Part shown: in pieces, positions 1 to 9,186 of the stretch
How positions within the stretch are numbered: the stretch's first letter is position 1
Layout of the letters: every line of letters begins with the position of its first letter
NCBI GenBank assembly: GCA_964533275.1
Contig: CAZHJK010000007.1
Location: 1 to 64,000, forward strand
Source of the DNA: CAZHJK01 sp964533275
GTDB lineage: Bacteria > Bacillota > Clostridia > Eubacteriales > Garciellaceae
Length of the DNA stretch: 64,000 nucleotides
Reading direction: 5' to 3'
Notes under the pieces: model-generated
What the model was told of the DNA's origin: nothing
Database searches by the model: none
What the model saw: only the letters and a program-made list of their open reading frames with translations
Program-made: the position numbers and the translations under genes

Positions 1-105
1 ATAAAAATGGGGTATAAAAATTTGATTTTGATAGCTATCCTGTCCTCTTAACACATGTTGAGTGCATAATTCTGATGACATATTGTGGTTCAGAGGGGAA
101 AAATA

Positions 106-300
106 GTGTTTGACCACAACATGGAGATTTATTATATTAAATATATTTATGTTTGTTCTTGGGAAACTACTTCCACTATTAAACAAGAGATTTCGAAAGT
201 TTCATGGACAGTTGGAGTGGCTTTTCTAAGAACATTGATAATAGAAATATTTCAACTTATAACAGGATACGGAATATTTAAGGATACTTTCGAAGTATGA
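106..300 (+). CDS. Small hypothetical protein (uncertain)
   Basis: Unrecognised reading frame of 64 residues. Its main support is a GTG at 106 with AGAGGGG seven bases upstream; the frame can be extended to a GTG at 85, but that start has no ribosome site. No domain, signal peptide or clear membrane segment is visible. A terminator-like hairpin lies on the same strand about 150 bases downstream. It could be an eroded fragment rather than a working gene. Confidence 0.25.
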   Translation: MFDHNMEIYYIKYIYVCSWETTSTIKQEISKVSWTVGVAFLRTLIIEIFQLITGYGIFKDTFEV

Positions 301-447
301 AGGGGCGGATATAATAATTACATTAGATATTGGACATCATTACATTTTGGATAAATTATAATTATTATTAAACCGTTTGTATAGAGAAAGAAAGAAAACA
401 AATAGGCTGTAAAATAAGAATTTTATAAAAGTGAATAAATTGTGGTA

Positions 448-490
448 AATAAAGCCTTCAAGATATAGAATTAATTTTGAGGGTTTTATT
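448..490 (+). terminator. Terminator-like hairpin
   Basis: AATAAAGCCTTCAA can pair along 14 bases with TTGAGGGTTTTATT if two G-U pairs are allowed; the right arm and what follows are T-rich. It separates the small frame at 106 from the promoter at 492. Confidence 0.45.
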
Positions 491-491
491 G

Positions 492-519
492 TTTACAATT
501 TGTATAATTGCAGTATAAA
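492..519 (+). promoter_or_regulatory. Sigma-A type promoter
   Basis: TTTACA, a 16-base spacer and TATAAA read toward the small gene at 670. A second TATAAT-like box overlaps the spacer. Prediction from sequence only. Confidence 0.5.
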
Positions 520-669
520 AAGATTGGTTCCTGCCACCTCTCAAGGCATGTGGAAAAATTGATGTTATTCTAAAAGTTTGATACAGTAAAAGTAATAACT
601 AGCTTGTAAAAAAACAAAGGAATAGACTATTATCTAACACCTAGAGGATAGTTAGGAGAAAAATTAAAT

Positions 670-885
670 ATGAAGAAGATAAGAAAACAAGGGACACTAC
701 GAGAAAAACAAGAAGAGAATTTCAATGATTATATAGATTCTGATGAAAACTTTTATTTTATTGTTGGATATACATCCGGAGGAGCACCATATGGAATTAC
801 ATGGGAAGAGGCTAGTAAAGATGGATTAATTGAAAAGGATAGCTCAAGTGACAAAAGCAAAGAAGTTGATGAGATTCCATTTTGA
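670..885 (+). CDS. Small acidic protein of unknown function
   Basis: This encodes a 71-residue soluble protein. The start is well supported by TTAGGAG about nine bases upstream of ATG. The N-terminus is basic (MKKIRKQG), the middle holds the motif GYTSGGAPYGITWEEA, and the tail is acidic and ends in EIPF. From memory, the motif also occurs in other clostridial small proteins of unknown function, but I cannot name a family. There is no signal peptide or membrane segment. It has its own promoter and a long leader, so it is probably expressed alone. The next gene follows about 135 bases later on the same strand. No function is proposed. Confidence 0.65.
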   Translation: MKKIRKQGTLREKQEENFNDYIDSDENFYFIVGYTSGGAPYGITWEEASKDGLIEKDSSSDKSKEVDEIPF

Positions 886-1020
886 TTTGAAAATAAAGCT
901 GAAGAAACCTAGGCAGGATAAAATATAACAATGAGGCTACCATGTTTTGAGAAGCTCCTTTAAAAATATCAAGCTTTGCTAGTTGACCATAGGCTTGAAA
1001 GAAGAGAGATGAGAAAAGTA

Positions 1021-2697
1021 ATGAATTATAATGAATTCATGAAAGCAGTTGATGAAAAACTATCTGATATGTCTGAAGTAGAAAAAACTGAATGGATACA
1101 TAATATGGCTCGGACTACAAATGAGAATCAGAGAATTATATTTTTAAACTCCCTAACAAAAAAACAAGAATATTGTCTGGATATTTCTATAAAAAAGGAG
1201 ATAAAAGCGCTAGAAGAGTGGTGTAGAAAAATAGAAGATGCAGAAATCTATTTTGAGTGCACCAGTTATGAAGAGTATGGTGAAGGTTATTGGGGTAGCG
1301 ATTATACTTATGAGTATTATGATATCTTTGAAATAGGAAAAGAGCTTTCTAGAGGATTTCAGATTGCAGAAGGCTTGTTGTTCCAAAAAGAATACCAGCA
1401 GGCGGCAGCATTATATTATACTCTTTGCAGTATACCCTTTTCGGCATTGGATAGCGATATAGAAGAGTGGAGTGAGCTGGAGCTGGAGGAACTTGTAGAA
1501 GAAAAACTGGTAACTCTGGATTTAAAACATATTGCTATGAATATGATGTATGCAAAATTTCAAGCTACTGAAGGGGAAGAAAGAGCAGTTGCACTGTACC
1601 GGTATCTTTCATGGGACATGTGCAAAAACATAAAGGTAGAAGAACTGTTTACAGCAGGACCGATAGAGCTTAAAGGAATAGACAGATTTATGGAGGACTG
1701 GATTTCTTTTCTGAAAAACACAAATGGCGACCAGGCAGGAGGTTTGCTGTCGGAGGCATGCATATATCAAGGTAGTATCAGCCGTCTATGTGAAGTAGCT
1801 AGAGAAGTATGGAAGAGACATCCGGTTTTATATCATCATGCTTGCAAGTATCTGCTACATGAAAAAAAGGAGATTGAGTGTATAAAGCTAGGAATGGAGG
1901 CTATTAGTGTATTACCTGAAAAGTTGCTTATTAGGGGAAACATTGCAGATTTAGCTGCAAAAGCTGCTGTACAGTTGGAAGATACTGATATAATTAATCA
2001 ATGCTATGAAGCGGCTTTTTATTCTCAATCAACACTGTACCATTATTTGCGATTATTTGAGCTTTCAGATTATCAGGCTATAGCAGATAGGGCGGTTAAG
2101 TATACAAAAACACTACCTGAGAACTGTATGTGGGAAGAATATCATAAAAATAAACAGATGATGGTGAATAGTATTTCAAAGGAACATAAGATGCTCCTCC
2201 GATTTTTTAACGGAGAGTTTGATTATATTTATGAAGAATGTAAAAAAGATAGAACTACACTAGGCTGGACTAGCAATTTAAAGGGAATTGTTGTACCACT
2301 TTTTATTTTGTTATTATACAAGAATAAAAAGATTACAAAAGCTGGTCAACGATTGATAAATGGACTAGAATACAGACTGGGTTTCACTGAAGATTATACA
2401 CAAAGTTTTACGGATCAATTTTTAAATTGGAAAGAAAAAGTAATTCTAAGAAATGAGCACTATGAAAAATATATTGGTTGGTTGAAGGAAGAAGTAGATA
2501 AAAGAGCTGAAGCTGTTGTAGGAGGGAAGCACCGAAAAAGTTATTATAAGGCAGCGGCACTAATAACAGCATTAGGCGAAACATTGGAGTCAAATGGGAA
2601 GTTACATGGAAGAATGGTTACGATAGAACATTATAGGAAAATGCATTCTAGAAAAAGGTCATTTAAAAAAGAATTTGAACAGTTTAATGAAAAATAA
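1021..2697 (+). CDS. SWIM-associated-type helical repeat protein
   Basis: This is a soluble, mostly helical protein of about 558 residues. The C-terminal 45 residues contain a pattern (AAALITALGETLES followed by a basic RKMHSRKRSF) that I associate with the C-termini of bacterial SWIM zinc-finger proteins, where a TPR-like region follows the finger. The finger itself (CxC...CxH) is absent here, so this is either a finger-less relative or a partner of a finger protein located elsewhere. The frame is open back to a TTG at 976, but ATG 1021 fits best because AGAGAG lies upstream at usable spacing; ATG 1009 is another option. The function of the family is not established. No operon partner is visible. 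Confidence 0.6.
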   Translation: MNYNEFMKAVDEKLSDMSEVEKTEWIHNMARTTNENQRIIFLNSLTKKQEYCLDISIKKEIKALEEWCRKIEDAEIYFECTSYEEYGEGYWGSDYTYEYYDIFEIGKELSRGFQIAEGLLFQKEYQQAAALYYTLCSIPFSALDSDIEEWSELELEELVEEKLVTLDLKHIAMNMMYAKFQATEGEERAVALYRYLSWDMCKNIKVEELFTAGPIELKGIDRFMEDWISFLKNTNGDQAGGLLSEACIYQGSISRLCEVAREVWKRHPVLYHHACKYLLHEKKEIECIKLGMEAISVLPEKLLIRGNIADLAAKAAVQLEDTDIINQCYEAAFYSQSTLYHYLRLFELSDYQAIADRAVKYTKTLPENCMWEEYHKNKQMMVNSISKEHKMLLRFFNGEFDYIYEECKKDRTTLGWTSNLKGIVVPLFILLLYKNKKITKAGQRLINGLEYRLGFTEDYTQSFTDQFLNWKEKVILRNEHYEKYIGWLKEEVDKRAEAVVGGKHRKSYYKAAALITALGETLESNGKLHGRMVTIEHYRKMHSRKRSFKKEFEQFNEK

Positions 2698-2824
2698 ACA
2701 AATAAATACTTATTCCAATGTATGTAGGAGAGGTTTGAAATGAATATGACTAACCCGGAGAAAGCAATTTTGCGTATTTTGTGTGTCCATTTTAAGAGGT
2801 TTATTTATGAGGAGGAAGATGAAA

Positions 2825-3781
2825 ATGTTAAAAATATTAGGAATTATAATAATAATTATATTGTTCATAGCAGTAATTATTATTTTTGCACTTATGATTA
2901 ATCATAATAATCAATTAAAAAAAGAAGCTAAAGAATATTTACCACCAGGCAATATTATTGAAGTTAATTATAAAAAATTACATTTATACACAGAAGGTGA
3001 AGGAGATTTTACACTTGTTTTTATGGCTGGGCACGGCACCAGTAGTCCCACATTGGACTTTAAGCCCTTATGGGTGAGAATGGTAGATGCCTACAGGATT
3101 GCTGTAATAGAAAAATCAGGTTACGGCTGGAGTGAGACATCAAATAGTCCAAGGGATATAGATACTATGCTTGAAGAAACCCGGAAGATGCTGAAGCTTT
3201 CGGGAGAGAAAGGTCCCTATGTACTTTTTCCACATTCCATGTCAGGGTTAGAGGCAATATATTGGGTTCAAAAATATCCTGATGAAGTAAAAGCAATTAT
3301 AGGCTTGGACCCATGTACTCCTGAAACGATTGACCTACTTCCTGAACCTCAAAAAATTCAGCTAAATTTTATGTATTTTATATCGAGAATAGGTCTATCT
3401 AGATTTATGCCGGAATCTCAAGTAAGTGAAAACTTACCCCTGATGAAATCAGATGAATTATCAGAGGAAGATAAAAATCAATATTTATCAGTTTTTTATA
3501 AAAGTACTTTCACAAAAGATATGTTAAGAGAGGTTAATTATTTAAAGGATAATGCCAAAACAGTAGCAGAAAATGAAGTTCCTATCAACATCCCCATGTA
3601 CTTTTTTATTTCCGAAGATCAAGAGGCTACTGCAATGGGTTGGAAAGAAGCATTATCTGATTATCTTTCTAATATTATTATTGGAAAGCATATGCAGCTT
3701 TCTACTGGTCACTATGTCCATTATGATAAATCTAATATAATTGCCGAGGAGGCTAAAGCGTTTCTAAAAAGTATAAAGTGA
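2825..3781 (+). CDS. Membrane-anchored alpha/beta hydrolase
   Basis: Alpha/beta-hydrolase-fold enzyme of about 318 residues with one N-terminal membrane segment rich in Ile, so the catalytic domain probably faces outward. The oxyanion region AGHGTSSP and the nucleophile elbow HSMSG (Ser as nucleophile, with the usual first Gly replaced by His) are visible, and a late His in STGHYVHYD probably completes the triad. The sequence AGGAGGAAG favours ATG 2825 (nine-base spacing) over ATG 2807, ATG 2819 or GTG 2783. The substrate cannot be told; lipases, haloperoxidase-like enzymes and esterases share this fold. It lies alone between unrelated genes. Confidence 0.75.
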   Translation: MLKILGIIIIIILFIAVIIIFALMINHNNQLKKEAKEYLPPGNIIEVNYKKLHLYTEGEGDFTLVFMAGHGTSSPTLDFKPLWVRMVDAYRIAVIEKSGYGWSETSNSPRDIDTMLEETRKMLKLSGEKGPYVLFPHSMSGLEAIYWVQKYPDEVKAIIGLDPCTPETIDLLPEPQKIQLNFMYFISRIGLSRFMPESQVSENLPLMKSDELSEEDKNQYLSVFYKSTFTKDMLREVNYLKDNAKTVAENEVPINIPMYFFISEDQEATAMGWKEALSDYLSNIIIGKHMQLSTGHYVHYDKSNIIAEEAKAFLKSIK

Positions 3782-3861
3782 ATTACTACTAAGTCTATTA
3801 AAATGAATTATAATTAAAGGATTTTATTTGAATTCCAAAAAAATTTTAGGAGGTTAGAATA

Positions 3862-4821
3862 ATGCTTACAATCGAATCAATTCTCAAAGCTCAAAACCGT
3901 ATTACTTCTTATATAAATAAGACCCCTCTTCTTCGTTTAAATAACCTAGATGAATATTTAGGTTGTCAAGTTTATGCTAAAATGGAGTCTTTTCAAAAGA
4001 CCAATGCATTTAAGGTCAGAGGTGCTCTTAATGCTTTAATGACATTACCAGAAGATGCATTGAGAAAGGGTATTATAACAGCTTCTTCTGGAAATCATGG
4101 AAAAGCTATAGCTTATGCTGCTAAAAAACTAGGTACTACGGCTCATGTTGTAGTTCCAGAAAATGCACCAAAAATCAAAATTGAAGGAATTCAGTCATAT
4201 GGAGCAGAAATTATCTTTAGCACTCCCTCTGAACGCTTTAATCTAGCAAAAAAATTAGCTAAAGAAAACAATTGGAGTTTTATTTCACCCTTTGACGATT
4301 ATGAAATAATGGCAGGGCAAGGTACTGCAGGATTAGAAATAATAGAACAATTACCAGATGTAAATTATATAGTAGTTCCAATGGGCGGTGGTGGATTAAT
4401 TAGTGGCATATCTACTGCTGTAAAGGAAACTAACCCACTAATTAAAGTAATCGGTGTTGAGCCTACATCAGTTGCTCGTTATACCAAAAGTTTCGAAAAA
4501 GGTCATCCTATTTCCTTACCTTCAGAATCAAAGTCAGTTGCTGATGGATTACAAACATTAAAACCTGGCGAGCTAAATTATCCTATAGTAAAAAAATATG
4601 TTGATGAAATTGTCACAGTAGAGGAAGAAAATATACTAAGAGCAACTAAATTATTCTTATCTAAAGGTAAATTACTAGCAGAAATTTCTTCATGTATCAC
4701 TTTAGGAGCTGTCTTACAAGGATCTATAAATTTTAATCATGAAGATAAAGTGGTTTTCTTTATTTCAGGCGGCAATATCGGAATGGATCAATTTAGTAAA
4801 TTCCAGGATATAAAAATATGA
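3862..4821 (+). CDS. Threonine/serine dehydratase (PLP)
   Basis: PLP-dependent beta-family enzyme of 319 residues that would deaminate threonine to 2-oxobutyrate and/or serine to pyruvate in the cytoplasm. The PLP lysine lies in TNAFKVRGA (K51), the substrate loop is SSGNHGKAIA, and the phosphate-binding glycine loop is MGGGGLISG. The length matches the short catabolic form (TdcB-like) or serine racemase; there is no C-terminal ACT regulatory domain as in biosynthetic IlvA. AGGAGG precedes the ATG at good spacing. It stands alone, with no branched-chain amino-acid genes nearby, which suits amino-acid fermentation. The choice between threonine and serine is not decided by the sequence. Confidence 0.85.
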   Translation: MLTIESILKAQNRITSYINKTPLLRLNNLDEYLGCQVYAKMESFQKTNAFKVRGALNALMTLPEDALRKGIITASSGNHGKAIAYAAKKLGTTAHVVVPENAPKIKIEGIQSYGAEIIFSTPSERFNLAKKLAKENNWSFISPFDDYEIMAGQGTAGLEIIEQLPDVNYIVVPMGGGGLISGISTAVKETNPLIKVIGVEPTSVARYTKSFEKGHPISLPSESKSVADGLQTLKPGELNYPIVKKYVDEIVTVEEENILRATKLFLSKGKLLAEISSCITLGAVLQGSINFNHEDKVVFFISGGNIGMDQFSKFQDIKI

Positions 4822-4983
4822 AAACTTAAACTCGTCTTTGAACCATATAAAGAATTAATTGTCGTTCAATAAAGCTAATGATATAATAATTTCATACTAT
4901 TGACCCATATGCAGAGCTTTTTGATAACTTAAGCATTCTTAATTTTGAACAATTATATAAATTTAGTAGGAAAGGAGATCTAT

Positions 4984-5676
4984 ATGATAAAGGTATATGA
5001 GGGGAAAACCAAAGATGTAATTGCATTGGAAAACGGGAACTACCGCTTGATATTTAAGGATGATGTAACAGGTGAGAATGGCGTTTTTGACCCCGGTGCC
5101 AATACAGTGGGCCTTTCTATCGAAGGAATAGGAAAGGAAAACCTTATGGTTTCGGCTATGTTTTTTGAATTGTTGAAGGATGCCGGCATCAAAACCCACT
5201 ATATAAATGCTGATGTAGAAAACAGAACCATGGATGTCATAGCAGCAAAAGCCTTTGGCAAGGGTCTGGAGATTATCTGTCGATACAAAGCGGTGGGAAG
5301 CTTCCTACGCCGATACGGAGCCTATGTGAATGAAGGTGACAAACTAAATGCTTATGTAGAAGCTACCTTAAAGGATGACGAAAGAGGAGATCCTTTAGTT
5401 ACAGTAGAAGGTTTAGAGACACTAGGTATTATGTCTGCCGCTCTATTTGCAGAGATTAAAACAAACACTCAGAAAATTACGGCTTTGATTAATGATGTTC
5501 TTCAGAGAAAAGGTTTGGAACTATACGATATTAAATTAGAATTTGGCATGGATAAGGATGACAATGTAATATTGATAGACGAAATCTCTTCGGGTAATAT
5601 GCGTGTATATAAAGACGGAAAAATTTTGGATCCGCTAGAATTGACTGCAGCATTGATTTCGGATAGAAAGGTTTAG
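4984..5676 (+). CDS. purC: SAICAR synthase PurC
   Basis: Phosphoribosylaminoimidazole-succinocarboxamide synthase, which joins aspartate to CAIR using ATP in purine synthesis. At 230 residues it has the usual bacterial length. The N-terminal nucleotide-binding motif VYEGKTKDV, the central CRYKAVGSFLRRYG and the conserved DEISSGNMRVYKDG region are all present. ATG 4984 is chosen because AGGAAAGGAGAT lies directly upstream; a longer frame from 4945 lacks such support. No other pur gene is adjacent, whereas purC normally sits in a pur operon. I saw no purine riboswitch upstream. A strong terminator follows at 5712. Confidence 0.92.
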   Translation: MIKVYEGKTKDVIALENGNYRLIFKDDVTGENGVFDPGANTVGLSIEGIGKENLMVSAMFFELLKDAGIKTHYINADVENRTMDVIAAKAFGKGLEIICRYKAVGSFLRRYGAYVNEGDKLNAYVEATLKDDERGDPLVTVEGLETLGIMSAALFAEIKTNTQKITALINDVLQRKGLELYDIKLEFGMDKDDNVILIDEISSGNMRVYKDGKILDPLELTAALISDRKV

Positions 5677-5711
5677 TAGATGGGTGATACCTAGAACTTT
5701 GAAAAATAATA

Positions 5712-5769
5712 AGGAGCTGTTACTCTACAAACTATTCAGTATCAGTTTTGTAACAGCTCCTCTTTTTTT
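5712..5769. terminator. Bidirectional terminator between purC and MBL gene
   Basis: AGGAGCTGTTAC (5712-5723) pairs perfectly with GTAACAGCTCCT (5750-5761), followed by a run of T on the plus strand. It can serve both convergent genes. Confidence 0.85.
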
Positions 5770-6751
5770 ATTTTTTTATGGAATAGTATAAAACTCCATT
5801 TTCTTCTTCCATGATTACTTCTCCTAGGAATTTTAGATGTTCTAAATGAGCATGTGCCTCACCAACCGCAAACCATTTCTGTGATTTTGGAAAGTCATCC
5901 CAATTCTTACTTCTAATATCCCACTTTAGTTGTTTAGTTACTTCTCTTACTGTAGATCTTCCTGATTTTTTTAAGGCATGTCTTGTTTCCTCTAACCTTT
6001 GATCATGATGGCCATGTAGCTCTTCTATTCTTTTACGATGGTTATCCACTAGAAAACGATGGGCTGAAAACAGATAGTCAATATCCAAATTATAAACAAA
6101 ATCTAAACTTTTTAAATAAGTCCCTAAGATATCTCCATATTTAAAACCCCAGAATGTAATATTTGGTGTGATTTTACCTAGAATATGATCCCCGCAGAAT
6201 AATATTTTATGTTCCCTATCATAAAGTCCTACTAATCCTGGTGTATGACCTTTTAAATCTATAATTTCGAAATTATATTCCCCTATCTGAATAAATTCAC
6301 CTGGAATTGCTGGGAGATAATTAATGTGTGCTGTTGGGCGAAATCTATATCCTGGATGATCCTTAATATCTAATTGTTCTTCCTCTAATCCTTGCCAAAC
6401 TGCATTTTGAATTGTATTTTGCCACATTGGATCTGATTTTTCTACACTACTATTTAGTAATTCACCATCCACTTTACTCATATATATTGTTACTCCCATT
6501 TTTTCTAAATAAGTAGCTAATCCCGTATGGTCTGAATGTAAATGGGTTAGAAATAGAATAGTGTTTTCTGGTTTTATATTTAAATCTTTAAAAACTTTCA
6601 ATACTTCCTCTTTTGTATCCTCACGGTTAAATCCCGTATCAATAATCATAGTCTTTTCATGACCTTTAATAATATACACATTTAAGTATTTTAAAGGATT
6701 ATTTGGTAATGGAAGCTCTTTTAAGTAAATATTTTTGTATACTTCTCTCAT
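5768..6751 (-). CDS. MBL-fold metallo-hydrolase
   Basis: Metallo-beta-lactamase-fold hydrolase of about 327 residues. The dinuclear metal site is visible as THLHSDH, followed by GHTPG, CGDH and a late SAHR. A C-terminal segment of about 80 residues (HDQRLEETRHALKK onward) resembles the winged-helix tail of LACTB2-like enzymes. The substrate is unknown; the family includes thioesterases, lactonases and RNA-processing enzymes. AAAGGAG lies upstream; ATG 6751 is preferred for spacing, but ATG 6760 or 6778 are possible. It is a single gene, divergent from the VOC gene. Confidence 0.8.
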   Translation of the reverse strand: MREVYKNIYLKELPLPNNPLKYLNVYIIKGHEKTMIIDTGFNREDTKEEVLKVFKDLNIKPENTILFLTHLHSDHTGLATYLEKMGVTIYMSKVDGELLNSSVEKSDPMWQNTIQNAVWQGLEEEQLDIKDHPGYRFRPTAHINYLPAIPGEFIQIGEYNFEIIDLKGHTPGLVGLYDREHKILFCGDHILGKITPNITFWGFKYGDILGTYLKSLDFVYNLDIDYLFSAHRFLVDNHRKRIEELHGHHDQRLEETRHALKKSGRSTVREVTKQLKWDIRSKNWDDFPKSQKWFAVGEAHAHLEHLKFLGEVIMEEENGVLYYSIKK

Positions 6752-6931
6752 CGATTGCATATCTCCTTTTAAAATCATATATTACACTATGATAGTATAT
6801 TGTTTATATTTAATCAAGCCTTTCCTCTTAACTAATATCTAATTTGCTTAATTATATTAACATTGGGTAAAAATGAAAATAATATATTTAAATGATTAAA
6901 ATACTACTATTATTAATAAGGAGGTCAAAAT

Positions 6932-7813
6932 ATGCAAAAGATAATTCCACATTTGTGGTTCGACAAAGAAGCTGTAGAAGCTGCTGAATTTTATGTAAGT
7001 TTATTTAAAAACTCTAGAATAATTAATACTACAAAGATTACTGGGACACCTTCAGGTGACTCAGAAACTATTGATTTTCAACTTGCTGATTTAAAATTTA
7101 CAGCAATTAGTGCAGGTCCATATTTCAAACATAATCCATCGGTAGCTTTAATGGTAGCATGTGGTGAAAAAGCAGAAGTAGATAGATTATATAATAGTCT
7201 ATCTCCAGGGGGAAAAGTTCTTATGCCTTTAGGTGAATATCCATTCAGTAGGTATTATGCTTGGGTTGAGGATAAATATGGTATTAGTTGGCAGCTTATG
7301 CTAGTGGATAATATAGAAGAGCATGAAAAAATAAAACCAGTATTACTCTTTGCTGGTGATGTATGTGGTCAGGCAGAAGATGCAATTGACTACTATGTTT
7401 CTGTTTTTAAACAATCTAATAAAGGTTTAATAAACCACTATACAGGCGAAGAAGCAAATGATAAAAGAGCAAGGATAAACTATGGAGAGGTTAACCTTAA
7501 TGGTAATAAATTCATAGTTATGGATCATGGCTATGGCGGAGATTTTTCTTTTAATGAAGCCTTTTCTTTTATGATACTATGTAAAGATCAGGAAGAGATA
7601 GACTATTTCTGGAATAAACTTTCCTTTGTCCCAGAGGCAGAACAATGTGGATGGGTTAAAGACCAATTTGGACTATCTTGGCAGATTGTACCTGAAAGTA
7701 TGAATAAATTACTATTTGAAGGGTCAGAAGCAGAAAAAAATCGTGTCACAGAGGCATTTTTAAAAATGAAAAAATTTGATCTGGCTACACTTGAAAAGGC
7801 GCGTTTGGGGTAA
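6932..7813 (+). CDS. Tandem VOC/PhnB-like protein
   Basis: This 293-residue protein is made of two similar VOC-fold (glyoxalase/PhnB, '3-demethylubiquinone methyltransferase'-like) domains. The first covers about residues 1-135 and ends in ISWQLMLVDN; the second covers about 145-275 and ends in LSWQIVPESM. The opening IPHLWFDKEAVEAAEFY is typical of PhnB-like proteins. The biochemical role of this family is mostly unknown; some members bind metal and small molecules. The internal duplication is clear from the repeated F..YY...F and WQ motifs. AAGGAGG precedes the ATG. Single gene with a terminator downstream. Confidence 0.8.
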   Translation: MQKIIPHLWFDKEAVEAAEFYVSLFKNSRIINTTKITGTPSGDSETIDFQLADLKFTAISAGPYFKHNPSVALMVACGEKAEVDRLYNSLSPGGKVLMPLGEYPFSRYYAWVEDKYGISWQLMLVDNIEEHEKIKPVLLFAGDVCGQAEDAIDYYVSVFKQSNKGLINHYTGEEANDKRARINYGEVNLNGNKFIVMDHGYGGDFSFNEAFSFMILCKDQEEIDYFWNKLSFVPEAEQCGWVKDQFGLSWQIVPESMNKLLFEGSEAEKNRVTEAFLKMKKFDLATLEKARLG

Positions 7814-7834
7814 GTTTGTATAAATGAAGACAAA

Positions 7835-7880
7835 AATAAAAAAAGGGTAATAATATCTTTAAATTATTTCCCTTTTTATT
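7835..7880. terminator. Bidirectional terminator
   Basis: AATAAAAAAAGGGTAATAAT pairs with ATTATTTCCCTTTTTATT across a short loop, between the convergent VOC and flavodoxin genes. Confidence 0.7.
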
Positions 7881-7886
7881 CCCCTA

Positions 7887-8363
7887 TTAAATAGTATTCA
7901 TGATTTGCGCAAATCTTTGAATGCTATCCTCTAATATATTGGATTTATTAGCACTTTCTTTAGATATTTTCTTAATAATCATTTTCTCCATAAAGTTCAT
8001 CTTATGGAAATCAAATTCTCCCCCAAAGTTTTCCTTTGCTTCTGCAATTTTTAATAATTCTTGAGGGAAGTTTACATTTATTGTTTCAGAAACATCTCCT
8101 TCCTGCATACCACATATAAAAAGACCTATATGTTTGTTCTGTAAAACATCAAGATGCTGGGAGCAAAACTCCTTTACTTCCTTTTGAATTTTACCAATAT
8201 ATATGGAACCGCCTATTATTACCTTATCATATGTAGAAGGGTTGATATCCTTTACATTCTTAAGATTAATTAAATCTACTTTATCCTTTAGCTCATCGGA
8301 TAACATTTTTGCACATTTTTCTGTACAACCATATTTACTTGAATAAACAATTAAAGTATTCAT
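7887..8363 (-). CDS. Flavodoxin-domain protein
   Basis: FMN-binding flavodoxin-fold protein of 158 residues. The phosphate-binding loop YSSKYGCTEKCA is at residues 7-18, and GGSIYIGKIQ resembles the 50s loop of the HemG-like protoporphyrinogen oxidase group (Flavodoxin_5). No haem genes lie nearby, so a role as a general low-potential electron carrier or quinone/flavin reductase is equally possible. A GGGGGAGG site precedes the ATG. It is a single gene. Confidence 0.78.
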   Translation of the reverse strand: MNTLIVYSSKYGCTEKCAKMLSDELKDKVDLINLKNVKDINPSTYDKVIIGGSIYIGKIQKEVKEFCSQHLDVLQNKHIGLFICGMQEGDVSETINVNFPQELLKIAEAKENFGGEFDFHKMNFMEKMIIKKISKESANKSNILEDSIQRFAQIMNTI

Positions 8364-8544
8364 TATTTTTTCCTCCCCCTTAAAATTAATTTGGTATAAA
8401 TTATTTCCACTACTACAATGAACTTAGGGTAGCACCTTGTATAAATTTTGTCAATACAAAACTAAAGATTTTTGGAAAAAAATTACTAAAGGAATTTTAA
8501 TTTTTCCTATAGTAATTTAAAATTAAATACTCTTTGATAATTTA

Positions 8545-9042
8545 TTAATCGTGGTCTTCTTCAGCATCTTCCTTAGTTCTATGAATAGTACCATGGGGAT
8601 GCTCAGGTGGTGCATAGATTGAATATAGTTTAATTGGTACATTCCCTATATTTATTAAGTTATGCCATTTGCCTGCTGGTATGATAAAGGCATAGTCATC
8701 ATAGACTCTCCTTTGAAAATCTAGCCTATCTCTTCTATCCCCCATCTTAACAAGTCCTTGACCCTGTTCAATCCGTATAAATTGATCTAGATCTGGATGA
8801 ACTTCTAAACCAATATCCTCCCCGACATTAATACTCATTAAAGTAAGTTGTAAATAGTTACCTGTCCATAGGGCAATCCTAAAATTATTGTTTCTCTTAG
8901 TAATCTCTTCTATATTTACTACAAAGGGTTCTGGCCCATAATCCCTTAGTCTAGTTTCATGTCCTGGATAACATCTATATGGGTCATATATTGGTCTATT
9001 AGCCCACCAATGGGGACATGGATACATTCTATTATTATACAT
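8545..9042 (-). CDS. Cupin-domain protein
   Basis: Single-domain cupin of about 165 residues. The two cupin motifs are visible: the first as LEVHPDLDQFIRIEQGQG, with the metal-ligand positions His, Asp and Glu, and the second as PAGKWHNLINIG with a His. The N-terminus (NNRMYPCPHWW) is rich in aromatic residues, Cys and Pro, and the C-terminus is acidic and His-rich. Similar cupins in Clostridia are of unknown function; a sugar-isomerase-like or small-molecule-binding role is possible. ATG 9042 has AAAGGA at nine bases, better than ATG 9051 or 9060. Single gene. Confidence 0.75.
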   Translation of the reverse strand: MYNNRMYPCPHWWANRPIYDPYRCYPGHETRLRDYGPEPFVVNIEEITKRNNNFRIALWTGNYLQLTLMSINVGEDIGLEVHPDLDQFIRIEQGQGLVKMGDRRDRLDFQRRVYDDYAFIIPAGKWHNLINIGNVPIKLYSIYAPPEHPHGTIHRTKEDAEEDHD

Positions 9043-9186
9043 AACTCTCATTCCTTTCATAGGTTATATAATATAATATGCTAGAAATTTTAGAGATGTG
9101 TAATCAAGAAATAGTTGAATTGGTTAGAGAATAATAAATTATCATTTGCAAATGCTAAATTATATATAAAATGAAAAGGTGATACT

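Larger units (their letters stand above)
301..669. other. Intergenic stretch with terminator and promoter
   Basis: This 370-base stretch has no convincing gene. It holds a terminator-like hairpin (448-490) and a sigma-A type promoter (492-519), so the small gene at 670 would have a leader of about 145 bases. The leader contains short inverted repeats such as TGCC/GGCA around 533-549, but I recognise no known riboswitch in it. Confidence 0.5.

Noticed and set aside
2740..2901. A 53-codon frame with AGGAGAGG upstream, overlapping the alpha/beta hydrolase start
   Set aside because: It overlaps the hydrolase in another frame and its translation looks like chance (runs of Asn and Tyr). Only the ribosome site supports it.
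4870..4983. A protein-like stretch (DPYAELFDNLSILNFEQLYKF) before purC
   Set aside because: No start codon with a ribosome site and no family recognised; it could be a gene remnant but cannot be supported.
4822..4983. Purine riboswitch upstream of purC
   Set aside because: The conserved core sequences of purine riboswitches were not found.
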